DNA of 64,000 nt. Origin: Octadecabacter dasysiphoniae. GTDB lineage: Bacteria > Pseudomonadota > Alphaproteobacteria > Rhodobacterales > Rhodobacteraceae. This document shows positions 24,551 through 32,535 of this stretch, piece after piece (positions within the stretch are counted from its first letter, which is position 1; each line of letters begins with the position of its first letter). A model generated the notes under the pieces. It saw nothing but the letters and a program-made list of their open reading frames with translations, had not been told where the DNA came from and made no database searches. The DNA is taken from assembly GCF_021532615.1 (NCBI RefSeq), contig NZ_JAKGAQ010000001.1, positions 558,001 to 622,000 of the forward strand. Reading direction: 5' to 3'. Position numbers and translations under genes: made by a program.

Positions 24551-25297
24551 TTAGTCGTTGCTGGACAGCAAGAACAGGATCGACCGGAACATCGCGATGA
24601 ACGAGATATAGAGGCTCAGCGCGCCAACGATGGCCGCTTTTTCAAGATACTGCTCTGCCTCTGGGCCGCCGTATGTGCGGGCCTGAAGATATTCGTTCTT
24701 GATGCTTTGCGTGTAGTAGGCTGTGAGGCCCGCAAAAATCACCAGCGCAAGAAGGTTGATCGCGAATTCCATGCCGGATGAAATGCCGATGCCGAATACC
24801 CATGCGCCAAGCGTCAAGGCAACCAAGCCCCATGCGCCCATGATCAAGAAGGCGCCAATCGGACCCAGATCGCGTTTGGTGGTGTAGCCGACCAGCGACA
24901 GACCAAGGAACGCCACGGATGTGACGCCGAGTGCGACGAAAATTTCGCCCAAGTTGAACATCACAAAGATGACGGACAAGGACGCGCCGGTCAGGGCCGC
25001 GTAGGCCCAGAAGATGCCGTTCAAGGCGCCAACAGACAGACGCGCGAAGCTAAAGTTCAGCACCAGCACCAAGGCCAGTGGGCCAAACATGATCGCGTAC
25101 AGCAACGGGGTGTTCGTAAAGATCGTCTCAAGCGCGGCGTTGCTTGTGCCAATCGTGTAGGCAATCGCTGCCGTCACGACCATCGCAAGCGACATCAGCC
25201 CGTAGACTTTGTTCATGTGGGCGCGAAGGCCCTCATCGATATCCGCCGTGCGCACGCCAGCTGCGGTGCCCATTTGCGGGTTTCTGTAGTCAGCCAT
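24551..25297 (-). CDS. Bax inhibitor-1 (YccA/YbhL) family membrane protein
   Basis: 248 residues from ATG at 25295-25297, preceded by GGAGGG on the minus strand (complement of CCCTCC at 25302-25307). Seven hydrophobic helices follow a soluble start (MADYRNPQMGTAAGVRTADI). Family blocks include AHMNKVYGLMSLAMVVTA and the final stretch GALSLYISFIAMFRSILFLLSS, with the conserved paired acids of the BI-1 pore region in YTTKRDLGPIG and the later TQSIKNEYLQ area. BI-1 proteins act as pH-gated calcium leak channels. The role in bacteria is not settled. Confidence 0.9.
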   Translation of the reverse strand: MADYRNPQMGTAAGVRTADIDEGLRAHMNKVYGLMSLAMVVTAAIAYTIGTSNAALETIFTNTPLLYAIMFGPLALVLVLNFSFARLSVGALNGIFWAYAALTGASLSVIFVMFNLGEIFVALGVTSVAFLGLSLVGYTTKRDLGPIGAFLIMGAWGLVALTLGAWVFGIGISSGMEFAINLLALVIFAGLTAYYTQSIKNEYLQARTYGGPEAEQYLEKAAIVGALSLYISFIAMFRSILFLLSSND

Positions 25298-25479
25298 GGT
25301 TCCCTCCAAGGTTGAACGTTTCTAACATTCGGGCCCCTGAAACAGCTGGTTGGCTGCCGGAACTCCCTTGGTGTAGGATATTGGCACGGTTCCCTTGTAT
25401 TTCAAGGAAAACCGATACCACATCCCCCTAATTCCGCGCAAAATTGTCAGGAATGCCACGGGATCGGGCAAACCAGACC

Positions 25480-25698
25480 CTAACCGCAGGTCTGGGCCGG
25501 CAAATCCCAGAAAGGGCGGGCCGCTTCGATCGCGGCGTCTTGGGGTGAAATCCCCATATCTTTCAGGCGCGACACATCCATGCGGGCCAGCGCACGGCGT
25601 TCGGACCAAACGGTTAATGCTGTCATCAATGATGCACGGGGCCGGGGTGCGCGCTGTGTGCAGGAAGATGCCCGTGATGTTGCAATTGAAATCGTCAT
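25480..25698 (-). CDS. DUF1127 (YjiS-like) small protein
   Basis: 72 residues. The C-terminal DUF1127 signature is clear: VWSERRALARMDVSRLKDMGISPQDAAIEAARPFWD. In related alphaproteobacteria small DUF1127 proteins bind RNA or affect phosphate, stress and small-RNA metabolism, but most are uncharacterised. The N-terminal 25 residues are Ser/Arg-rich without a motif. It diverges from a LysR regulator across a 114-bp AT-rich spacer, so that regulator is a candidate for its control. A 170-bp stretch between it and the Bax-inhibitor gene holds no gene that I can see. Confidence 0.8.
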   Translation of the reverse strand: MTISIATSRASSCTQRAPRPRASLMTALTVWSERRALARMDVSRLKDMGISPQDAAIEAARPFWDLPAQTCG

Positions 25699-25812
25699 AT
25701 CTCGTCCTTTCGTGATGTGTTGATCGTTTAGTATTCGATATGTTGATGTATCTAGGATTATGTGACATAAGTGAAATGAATGATTGAAAGATAAACTATC
25801 AGGATTGGTGAT

Positions 25813-26697
25813 ATGGCGAGAAATCTGGATACAACCGCACTGCGTTCATTCGTGACGGTGGCGGATACGGGCGGTGTGACGAAGGCCGCTGGGATGCTGA
25901 ACCTGACGCAATCGGCGGTGTCCATGCAGCTCAAGCGGTTGGAGGAAAGCCTCGGCGTGTCTTTGCTGGACCGTTCCGCGCGCCAGATTTCGGTGACCGC
26001 TGAGGGGGAGCAGCTGCTGAGTTATGCGCGCCGGATGCTGACGTTGAACGACGAAGCCTTACAGCGCCTGACATCGCAGGATTATGAAGGCGAAATCGTG
26101 CTGGGTGTGCCCCACGACATTATCGACCCCTATATTCCGCCTGTGCTGCGCCGCTTTGCCGCTGATTTCCCGCGTATGAAGATTAAATTGGTGTCTGAGC
26201 CGACAAAGCGCCTGCGCGAGATGTTTGGCCGTGGTGAATGTGACGCGATTATCACCACAGAATCCCAACCCGGCCCGGGCGGCGAAGCACTTGTGACGCT
26301 GCCGCTGGTCTGGGTGGGGGCTGTGGGGGGCGGCGCGTGGCGCCAACGCCCGTTGCCGGTCGCCTTTTGCAGCAACTGCATTTTCCGCGCTGGCGTCCTG
26401 AAACGTATGGATGATGCATCTTTCGGGTGGGAAATGGTCGTGGAATCGCAAACCGACACGGCCATCGAAGCAGTGGTGAGCGCGGACCTCGCGGTTCATG
26501 CGGTGATCAAAGGTGTCTACGCGCGCCAGACTGCCCCGATCCCGTCAGAGGCCAATCTACCGGATCCCGGCACGTCCTCAATTGTTCTATACATGCAGTC
26601 CAAGGCTGATCCGGTTCAGGCGGCCCTGTATGACATGATCCGCCATTCCTATTTGTCCGAATGGGCGGATGATGCCGCACGACTGCGCAGCGTTTAG
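25813..26697 (+). CDS. LysR-family transcriptional regulator
   Basis: 294 residues. The N-terminal HTH (TTALRSFVTVADTGGVTKAAGMLNLTQSAVSMQLKRLEESLGV) is a canonical LysR DNA-binding domain, followed by the linker and an effector-binding domain (GEIVLGVPHDIIDPYIPPVLRRFAADFP). It should act on the divergent DUF1127 promoter or elsewhere; its ligand is unknown. The spacer before it is unusually AT-rich for this region. Its stop overlaps the convergent quinone reductase gene by 4 bp. Confidence 0.92.
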   Translation: MARNLDTTALRSFVTVADTGGVTKAAGMLNLTQSAVSMQLKRLEESLGVSLLDRSARQISVTAEGEQLLSYARRMLTLNDEALQRLTSQDYEGEIVLGVPHDIIDPYIPPVLRRFAADFPRMKIKLVSEPTKRLREMFGRGECDAIITTESQPGPGGEALVTLPLVWVGAVGGGAWRQRPLPVAFCSNCIFRAGVLKRMDDASFGWEMVVESQTDTAIEAVVSADLAVHAVIKGVYARQTAPIPSEANLPDPGTSSIVLYMQSKADPVQAALYDMIRHSYLSEWADDAARLRSV

Positions 26698-27650
26698 GGG
26701 GTCACGACAACTTTTCCGGTGCTTTTGCGGCTGCGCAACAGCTCAAGCGCGGCGGCGGCATCGGCCAAGGGCAGCACATGGCTGACATGGGGTTTCAGTC
26801 GGCCCGCTGCGTACCAGTCCAACAGCTCACCCATGCTGTCGGTCAGCGCGGTCGGGTTGAATTTAAGGTATCCACCCCAATAAAACCCGATCAGCGTGAT
26901 GTTTTTGACCAGCAGATGATTGGCCGGCACTTGTGGAACGTCGCCACTCGCAAAGCCGATTGTCACAATGCGGCCTTCGCGGTTTGTGGCGCGCATCGCG
27001 GCGGTAAACGCATCGCCCCCGACGGGGTCATACACCACGTCCGCCCCACCCAGCGCGCGAACCTGCGCTGTGATATCATCTGAGGCATCAAAAACATGAT
27101 CGGCCCCCGCGGCAGACGCGACGGCCATCTTGTCTGCGCCGCGCGCGACCGCGATCACACGCGCGCCCATCGCTTTGCCAATTTCAACTGCCGTCAGGCC
27201 AACCCCGCCAGCGGCACCAAGCACCAGCAGAGTTTCCCCCTGCTTTAGCGCGGCGCGGCGGGTCAGGGCCAAATGGGATGTGCCATAAGCCACCTGAAAT
27301 CCGGCGGCCTGTTCTGACGTCATGTCATCGGGCACGGCGCGACACAGGGCTGCCGGGAAAACACCTTGTTCCGCCAGCCCGCCTTGGCCGCCAAACACCG
27401 CAACGCGGGTGCCGATTGCGGGTTGTGTCACGCCCGCGCCGAGGGCCGTGACGACGCCACAGACCTCCATCCCTAAAGTGAACGGAGCAGGGGGCGTGTC
27501 CTGATAGGTGCCTTTGGCCATTAACAGATCGGCAAAGTTCAATCCGCACGCCGCGATGTCGAGCAGCACTTCGCCTTCTGCGGGCACAGGTGCGGCGACG
27601 GTATTCAGGGTGGGTTTTGTGGCTGTCTCAAGAACTTGGAAGGCGCGCAT
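26694..27650 (-). CDS. zinc-independent NADPH:quinone oxidoreductase (MDR family)
   Basis: 318 residues of the medium-chain dehydrogenase/reductase family. It has the quinone-reductase start FQVLETATKPTL, PFTLGMEVCGVVTALGAGV, and the nucleotide-binding loop LLVLGAAGGVGLTAVEIGKAMGARVIAVAR. The zinc-ligand cysteines of true alcohol dehydrogenases are absent. It probably reduces quinones or enones with NADPH, as QOR does. It is separated from the XRE regulator by a spacer of about 290 bp with inverted repeats, so it may be inducible. Confidence 0.88.
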   Translation of the reverse strand: MRAFQVLETATKPTLNTVAAPVPAEGEVLLDIAACGLNFADLLMAKGTYQDTPPAPFTLGMEVCGVVTALGAGVTQPAIGTRVAVFGGQGGLAEQGVFPAALCRAVPDDMTSEQAAGFQVAYGTSHLALTRRAALKQGETLLVLGAAGGVGLTAVEIGKAMGARVIAVARGADKMAVASAAGADHVFDASDDITAQVRALGGADVVYDPVGGDAFTAAMRATNREGRIVTIGFASGDVPQVPANHLLVKNITLIGFYWGGYLKFNPTALTDSMGELLDWYAAGRLKPHVSHVLPLADAAAALELLRSRKSTGKVVVTP

Positions 27651-27937
27651 GGGGAACTTTCGTAAAAAGAAACCCTTTTAGAATCAACAATTTTTGATCG
27701 ATCCAAGAGGGGTAACGAGGGAATGATTTTGGAGCACCGAAAATGAAAACTGTCCTTTCCGACAGGCCCGTGACCTTTGAACCTGTCCTAAAGGATAGGC
27801 TTTGGGATGCAACCCTTGCGTGTTCGGGCTGTGGCCGATTTCTAGGCGTCTAACGCGAATAACTTTGCGATACCAAACAACCGCGTCACCGCGACAGGCC
27901 AAAGGCCGGTGTGTGGCACAATTACGGGAAGATACCT
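27651..27937. promoter_or_regulatory. 287-bp regulatory spacer with an operator-like inverted repeat and a possible 36-codon ORF
   Basis: Between the divergent quinone reductase and XRE genes. CCTGTCCTAAAGGATAGG at 27782-27799 is an 8+8-bp inverted repeat with one mismatch, and a similar TGTCC/GACAGG pair lies at about 27750-27766, as in a two-site operator. An ATG at 27743, eight nt after GGAG, opens a 36-codon frame to 27853 that contains a CSGCG motif; its coding status is unproven. No promoter boxes are clear. Confidence 0.35.
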
Positions 27938-28306
27938 ATGAAACACCCAGTTGACGTCCATGTGGGCAAGCGCATCCGCCACCGCCGATGGGTCAGTGGC
28001 ACCACGCAACAACAGCTTGCCGATCAGGTTGGCATCAAGTTCCAGCAAATCCAGAAATACGAAACAGGCATGAACCGCGTCAGCGCGTCCCGTCTTTGGG
28101 ATATTGCAGCGGCTTTGGGCGTCGAAGTGGCGTTCTTCTTTGAAGGCCTTGATGGCGACATGATCCCAACGGATCACGCCGGAATGCCGAGCGATATTTT
28201 GTCCGACAAAGAAGCCCTTGATCTGTTGCGGTCCTACTACGCGATCCCGGAAAACCAGCGCCGTCGCTTGTTCGATCTGGCCCGCGTTCTGTCCGAAGCG
28301 GCCTAA
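27938..28306 (+). CDS. XRE-family (Cro/CI-type) transcriptional regulator
   Basis: 122 residues from ATG 27938. The HTH runs HVGKRIRHRRWVSGTTQQQLADQVGIKFQQIQKYETGMNRVSASRLWDIAAALGV, a classic Cro/CI fold at about residues 9-65. The C-terminal half is acidic then basic (SDKEALDLLRSYYAIPENQRRRLFDLARVLSEA), typical of short single-domain regulators that are common in Rhodobacterales. Function is unknown. It follows the inverted-repeat spacer, so autoregulation through that site is plausible. A large nested hairpin lies between it and the next gene. Confidence 0.9.
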   Translation: MKHPVDVHVGKRIRHRRWVSGTTQQQLADQVGIKFQQIQKYETGMNRVSASRLWDIAAALGVEVAFFFEGLDGDMIPTDHAGMPSDILSDKEALDLLRSYYAIPENQRRRLFDLARVLSEAA

Positions 28307-28328
28307 GCGCCGCAGTCTACGCCCTTGA

Positions 28329-28378
28329 CCTTTGGCCCATTGCCCCGCTACCGCAGCGGGGATGAATTTGGCCAAAGG
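28329..28378. other. nested inverted repeat between XRE gene and inositol-phosphatase gene
   Basis: CCTTTGGCC at 28329-28337 pairs with GGCCAAAGG at 28370-28378, and inside it CCCCGCT at 28343-28349 pairs with AGCGGGG at 28355-28361. The result is a 50-nt stem-loop ending 8 bp before the next ATG. There is no T-run, so it is not a standard terminator; it could hold back translation of the next gene or be a partial terminator. Confidence 0.5.
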
Positions 28379-28386
28379 CGGGTGCG

Positions 28387-29199
28387 ATGACTCTTTCACA
28401 TGTGAAATTGACGGCGGCAGACCAGGACGCATTGCGCGCCTGTGCCCATGCCATGGCAGATGCCGCACGCGGGGCGATCCTGCCGCTGTTTCGTACAGGC
28501 CTTGTATCAGACAACAAAGACGCTGGCGGATTTGACCCCGTCACAGAAGCCGACCGCGCCGCCGAATTGGCCATGCGCGCGATAGTGGCAACCCTGCGCC
28601 CGGATGATGCGATCCTGGGCGAAGAGTTTGGCGAAACAAGCGGCACGACGGGCCTGCAATGGGTTCTGGATCCGATTGATGGCACCCGCGGGTTTATCAG
28701 CGGCACGCCGACATGGGGTGTTCTGGTGTCGGTGCGCGACGTCAGTGGGGTTTTATACGGGCTTATCGATCAACCCTATATCGGGGAGCGGTTCGAGGGC
28801 GGATTTGGAATTGCCGACATGACAGGACCGCAAGGTGCAGCACCTTTGCGGACGTCAGCGACCGAAACTCTTGCGCAGGCCACGATCCTGACAACCTTTC
28901 CCGAAGTCGGGACAGTGCAGGACGGCGCGGCCTTTCGCGAGGTGGCGACAAAATGCAAGCTGACCCGCTATGGCATGGATTGTTATGGCTACGCGCTGTT
29001 GGCGTTGGGGCAGGTTGATCTGGTCATTGAGGCCGGGTTGAGCGCCTATGACATTCAAGCCCCGATTGCCGTCGTACATGCGGCGGGGGGGATTGTGACA
29101 GATTGGCAAGGTGGTCCTGCCCATGAAGGTGGGCGGGCGCTTGCCGCGGCGAACGCAACGCTTCACGCGCAGGCGCTTAAGATATTGGCGAGCCTGTAG
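28387..29199 (+). CDS. inositol monophosphatase-family phosphatase (HisN/histidinol-phosphatase-like)
   Basis: 270 residues. Metal-binding signatures of the family are present: GEEFGE, then WVLDPIDGTRGFISG (DPIDGT motif) and the C-terminal GLSAYDIQAPIAVVHAAGG with its metal-ligand Asp. The start ADQDALRACAHAMADAARGAI and GGFDPVTEADRAAE match histidinol-phosphatase-type members (HisN) used by actinobacteria and many alphaproteobacteria instead of HisB. Dephosphorylation of histidinol phosphate is likely but inositol phosphate or another substrate is possible. No histidine gene adjoins it. Confidence 0.88.
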   Translation: MTLSHVKLTAADQDALRACAHAMADAARGAILPLFRTGLVSDNKDAGGFDPVTEADRAAELAMRAIVATLRPDDAILGEEFGETSGTTGLQWVLDPIDGTRGFISGTPTWGVLVSVRDVSGVLYGLIDQPYIGERFEGGFGIADMTGPQGAAPLRTSATETLAQATILTTFPEVGTVQDGAAFREVATKCKLTRYGMDCYGYALLALGQVDLVIEAGLSAYDIQAPIAVVHAAGGIVTDWQGGPAHEGGRALAAANATLHAQALKILASL

Positions 29200-29202
29200 T
29201 CG

Positions 29203-29275
29203 AATTGGCTTCGCCAATCCGATCCGCTGGGGGGCTAGCCCCCCAGACCCCCCAGAATATTTGGGAACCAAAGAT
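29203..29275. other. terminator-like hairpins plus AT-rich extragenic motif
   Basis: After the phosphatase stop: ATTGGC/GCCAAT hairpin at 29204-29218, then a 20-bp perfect palindrome CTGGGGGGCTAGCCCCCCAG at 29227-29246, then CCCCCC and the motif ATATTTGGGAACCAAAGA at 29257-29274. The same motif with two changes recurs at 41582-41599. The whole lies in the 177-bp gap before the next gene, with no ORF that I can support. Confidence 0.6.
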
Positions 29276-29376
29276 GGGTTGAAGGGCGGTACGGTTCACC
29301 GTTAGCTTACGTGTGTCGTGTCCTTACCCGTTCTGACGGCAATACCTAACCCGAACGGGATCGAAAGGATTGGCCG

Positions 29377-30714
29377 ATGCCAGATATTTTGATCAAGGGC
29401 GCTTTAGCGGTTTTGACGATGGACGATGCGCGGCGCGAATTGGCCGGCGCGGATGTGTTGCTGAGCGATGGCGTGATAGCGCAGATTGACGTCGGTTTAG
29501 ACGCGGCGGGCGCTGAGGTGATCCATGCTGCGGGTTGTGTCGTTACGCCCGGATTGGTGAACACACATCACCATTTGTATCAAACACTGACGCGGGCCGT
29601 TCCAGGCGGGCAGGATGCGTTGTTGTTTGGGTGGTTGCAGACGCTTTATCCGATTTGGGCGCGGTTTGGGCCCGAAGAAATGTTTGTATCGGCGCAGATC
29701 GGATTGGCCGAACTGGCACTGTCGGGATGCACGATGACGTCCGATCATCTGTATCTTTACCCGAACGGGTCGCGGTTGGATGACACGATTGCCGCCGCAG
29801 GTGAGGTCGGGTTGCGGTTCCATCCGACCCGCGGAGCCATGTCCATCGGTGAGAGCGACGGAGGGTTGCCGCCGGATTCGCTGGTCGAGGACGAGGCCGT
29901 AATTCTTGAAGACTGTATCCGTGTCATCGATGCGCACCACGATAGGTCAGACGGCGCCATGGTGCGGGTCGGTGTGGCACCCTGTTCGCCGTTTTCGGTC
30001 AGCCGCGATCTGATGCGCGATGCTGCTGTGCTGGCGCGTGACAAGGGCGTCATGTTGCACACACATTTGGCCGAAAACGACGAAGACATCGCCTATTCAC
30101 TGGAAAAATTTGGCTGCCGCCCCGGTCAATACGCCGAAGATTTGGGCTGGACCGGACCGGATGTGTGGCATGCGCATTGTGTAAAGCTTGACGGGCAAGA
30201 GATTGATTTATTTGCGCGATCCAAAACAGGGGTCGCCCATTGTCCGTGTTCCAATTGTCGCCTTGGGTCGGGTATCGCACCTGTACGCGCGATGCGGGAC
30301 GCGGGTGTTCCTGTCGGGCTTGGCGTGGATGGATCTGCGTCAAACGATGCAGGGTCCTTGGTCGGTGAGGCGCGCCAGACGATGTTGTTGCAGCGGGTGG
30401 CCTTGGGTGCGGATGCGATGTCAGCACGTGAGGCGTTGGAAATTGCAACAAGAGGCGGGGCAGAGGTTTTGGGGCGCGACGATTGCGGGCAAATTGCGAT
30501 CGGCAAGCGTGCGGATATCGCAATTTGGGATGTCAGCGGGATCGAAAGTGCAGGGTCATGGGATCCGGCTGCGATTTTGCTGGCGGGTCCGACCCGTGTG
30601 CGTGACCTACTGGTAGAGGGGCGGCGCATTGTGGCGGATGGCCGCGTGGTCAGCTTTGATCTGGGCCGCGCGATTGTCAGGCAAGGGCAGTTGGTGCAGA
30701 AATTACAAAACTGA
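29377..30714 (+). CDS. 8-oxoguanine deaminase-type amidohydrolase
   Basis: 445 residues of the TrzN/AtzA/8-oxoguanine-deaminase branch. The metal ligands are THHHLYQTLTRAVPG (HxH), then HTHLAENDEDIAYS and HAHCVKLDGQEI, and the catalytic Asp GVDGSASNDAGS. The early PDILIKGALAVLTMDDAR and later EALEIATRGGAEVLGR are family-typical. Such enzymes deaminate 8-oxoguanine to uric acid, which removes oxidised guanine bases from salvage. A guanine deaminase gene lies two genes on. No ribosome or promoter feature stands out. Substrate is inferred from family and neighbour. Confidence 0.85.
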   Translation: MPDILIKGALAVLTMDDARRELAGADVLLSDGVIAQIDVGLDAAGAEVIHAAGCVVTPGLVNTHHHLYQTLTRAVPGGQDALLFGWLQTLYPIWARFGPEEMFVSAQIGLAELALSGCTMTSDHLYLYPNGSRLDDTIAAAGEVGLRFHPTRGAMSIGESDGGLPPDSLVEDEAVILEDCIRVIDAHHDRSDGAMVRVGVAPCSPFSVSRDLMRDAAVLARDKGVMLHTHLAENDEDIAYSLEKFGCRPGQYAEDLGWTGPDVWHAHCVKLDGQEIDLFARSKTGVAHCPCSNCRLGSGIAPVRAMRDAGVPVGLGVDGSASNDAGSLVGEARQTMLLQRVALGADAMSAREALEIATRGGAEVLGRDDCGQIAIGKRADIAIWDVSGIESAGSWDPAAILLAGPTRVRDLLVEGRRIVADGRVVSFDLGRAIVRQGQLVQKLQN

Positions 30715-30725
30715 CGGAGGCTGCG

Positions 30726-31178
30726 ATGAAACGAATATTGGGTCTTGCGGTGCTGGCGCTTTCGGCGTGCCAACCTGCTGTTGAAACATCGACAAATGCG
30801 GTGCCCGTGGTTGTGCCGCAGGGGCAAATCGGGGCTCTTTTGAACAGCGAGCGGGCTGCGCAGGGGCTTGGGGCATTGTCCGAAGACGTAAATCTGTCCC
30901 GCGCGGCGCAGGCTCATGCACAGGATATGGTCACGCAGGGATATTTTTCGCACGAGGGTCGCAACGGGTCTTCGTTTGTGCAGCGCGCACAGGCGGCAGG
31001 GTATCCGTGCGTTGCGGCTGAAAACATTGCCAACGGACAACTATCAGAGGCGGCGGTGATGACTGGCTGGATGAATTCAAGCGGCCACAGGCGCAATATT
31101 CTGCTACCCGATGCCACTGAATTTGGCATTGGTCGGGTAAACAATATGTGGGTTTTGATGTTGGGGCGCGGCTGCTAG
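30726..31178 (+). CDS. CAP-domain (SCP/PR1) lipoprotein
   Basis: 150 residues. Signal peptide MKRILGLAVLALSAC with a lipobox-like LSAC, then a short linker and the CAP domain with LLNSERAAQGLGALSEDVNLSRAAQAHAQDM, GYFSHEGRNGSSF and GWMNSSGHRRNIL. The CAP cavity residues His, Glu, Asn and His are all present in these segments. Secreted CAP proteins bind sterols or lipids or act as proteases in other organisms; in bacteria the role is mostly unknown. It sits between two purine-deaminase genes, apparently by chance. Its stop overlaps the convergent guanine deaminase gene by 4 bp. Confidence 0.85.
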   Translation: MKRILGLAVLALSACQPAVETSTNAVPVVVPQGQIGALLNSERAAQGLGALSEDVNLSRAAQAHAQDMVTQGYFSHEGRNGSSFVQRAQAAGYPCVAAENIANGQLSEAAVMTGWMNSSGHRRNILLPDATEFGIGRVNNMWVLMLGRGC

Positions 31179-32461
31179 ATCGCTTTGCCCGCGACATAAA
31201 CCTGCGCGATTGCGCGGTCGTCGCCCATCATGATTGTTGGAAACAGCGCCTCCCACAGGGTGTCCGCACGTGCGCTGCGCTGGGCAATGGCGGGCGTTGA
31301 GGACAGGTCGAGCACGGTGATGTCGGCCATGGCACCAACCGTCAGTGACCCGATTTCGCCACCCATGTGCAGGGCGCGGGCTGATCCTTCGCTGGCCAGC
31401 CACATCAGTTGCGCCGGATGCAGCGCTGTGCCGCGCAACTGGGCGATTTCATACGCCGCGGCCATAGTGCGCAACATGGAAAATGACGATCCGCCGCCTG
31501 TGTCTGTGGCAAGTCCTACGGACAGCCCACGCGCCTTTAGCCCCGCCATATCGAACAGACCGGACCCGATAAAAGTGTTGGAAGTCGGGCAGTGAACGAC
31601 GGCCCCGCCGACTTCGGCCAATCGATCCACCTCGCGCGGTTCAAGATGGATCGCGTGGCCATACAGGCCGCGTTCGCCCAGCAGACCGAAGGTTTCGTAT
31701 GTATCGAGGTAATCGCGCGCCGTCGGAAACAAATCACGCACCCATGCGATTTCATCGACCTGTTCGCTCAGGTGGGTTTGCATCAATGCCTCGGGGTGTT
31801 CGGCCCATAAAACGCCCAACGTCTCAAGCTGTTCTGGGGTCGATGTTGGCGAAAACCGTGGCGTAATCGCGTAGGTCGCACGCCCGTTCCCGTGCCATTT
31901 TTCAAGCAGCGCTTTGCTGTCGTCATAGGCGGATTTCGCATTGTCGCGCAGCCCGTCTGGTGCGTTGCGATCCATACAGGTTTTGCCTGCAACCACCGCC
32001 ATGTTGCGCGCAGAGGCCGCGCCGAAAAATGCATCTACAGAGGCCGGATGGATCGTGCAAAAGCTGGTCAACGTGGTGGTGCCGTGCGCCAACGCGAGGT
32101 CGAGCGTGCGATCTGCGATGTCATCTGCGTACGCCCGATCCGCGAATTTTGTTTCTTCGGGAAAGGTGTAGGTGTTCAGCCAATCGATCAGGCGTTTGCC
32201 CCATGATGCGATCATCGCGGTTTGTGGGTAATGCATGTGGGCGTCCACGAACCCGGCGGTGATCAGCTTGTCGCCGTGATCGATAATGTCGACCTGCGGG
32301 TGGTCGCGGCGCAAATCGTCCGCTTCGCCGACACCCGCAATCCGCCCATCGCGCACCAAAACGCCACCGCGTGCGCCGATTATTGCGCTGTCCTGCGGTG
32401 CACCGACGAAGGGATCGCCGGAAAAACGCAAGGTTTGGCCAAGAAGAAGGTGATCTTTCAT
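31175..32461 (-). CDS. guaD: guanine deaminase
   Basis: 428 residues. It has the GuaD start LLLGQTLRFSGDPF, metal site VDAHMHYPQTAMIASWGKRL, GKTCMDRNAPDGL, the second metal region MQTHLSEQVDEI, HCPTSNTFIGSGLFD, and the catalytic Asp in LATDTGGGSSFSML, all diagnostic for bacterial guanine deaminase. The enzyme makes xanthine from guanine, feeding purine catabolism. It is convergent with the CAP gene and lies opposite an 8-oxoguanine-type deaminase gene, so purine base scavenging is a local theme. Start ATG is at 32459-32461. Confidence 0.93.
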   Translation of the reverse strand: MKDHLLLGQTLRFSGDPFVGAPQDSAIIGARGGVLVRDGRIAGVGEADDLRRDHPQVDIIDHGDKLITAGFVDAHMHYPQTAMIASWGKRLIDWLNTYTFPEETKFADRAYADDIADRTLDLALAHGTTTLTSFCTIHPASVDAFFGAASARNMAVVAGKTCMDRNAPDGLRDNAKSAYDDSKALLEKWHGNGRATYAITPRFSPTSTPEQLETLGVLWAEHPEALMQTHLSEQVDEIAWVRDLFPTARDYLDTYETFGLLGERGLYGHAIHLEPREVDRLAEVGGAVVHCPTSNTFIGSGLFDMAGLKARGLSVGLATDTGGGSSFSMLRTMAAAYEIAQLRGTALHPAQLMWLASEGSARALHMGGEIGSLTVGAMADITVLDLSSTPAIAQRSARADTLWEALFPTIMMGDDRAIAQVYVAGKAI

Positions 32462-32535
32462 GCCTCTTGTCTAGTTTTGTGCAACGGGCGGGTAAATCGC
32501 AAAATCATGCATGATCGCTTGAGGGTGCGCGGTGA

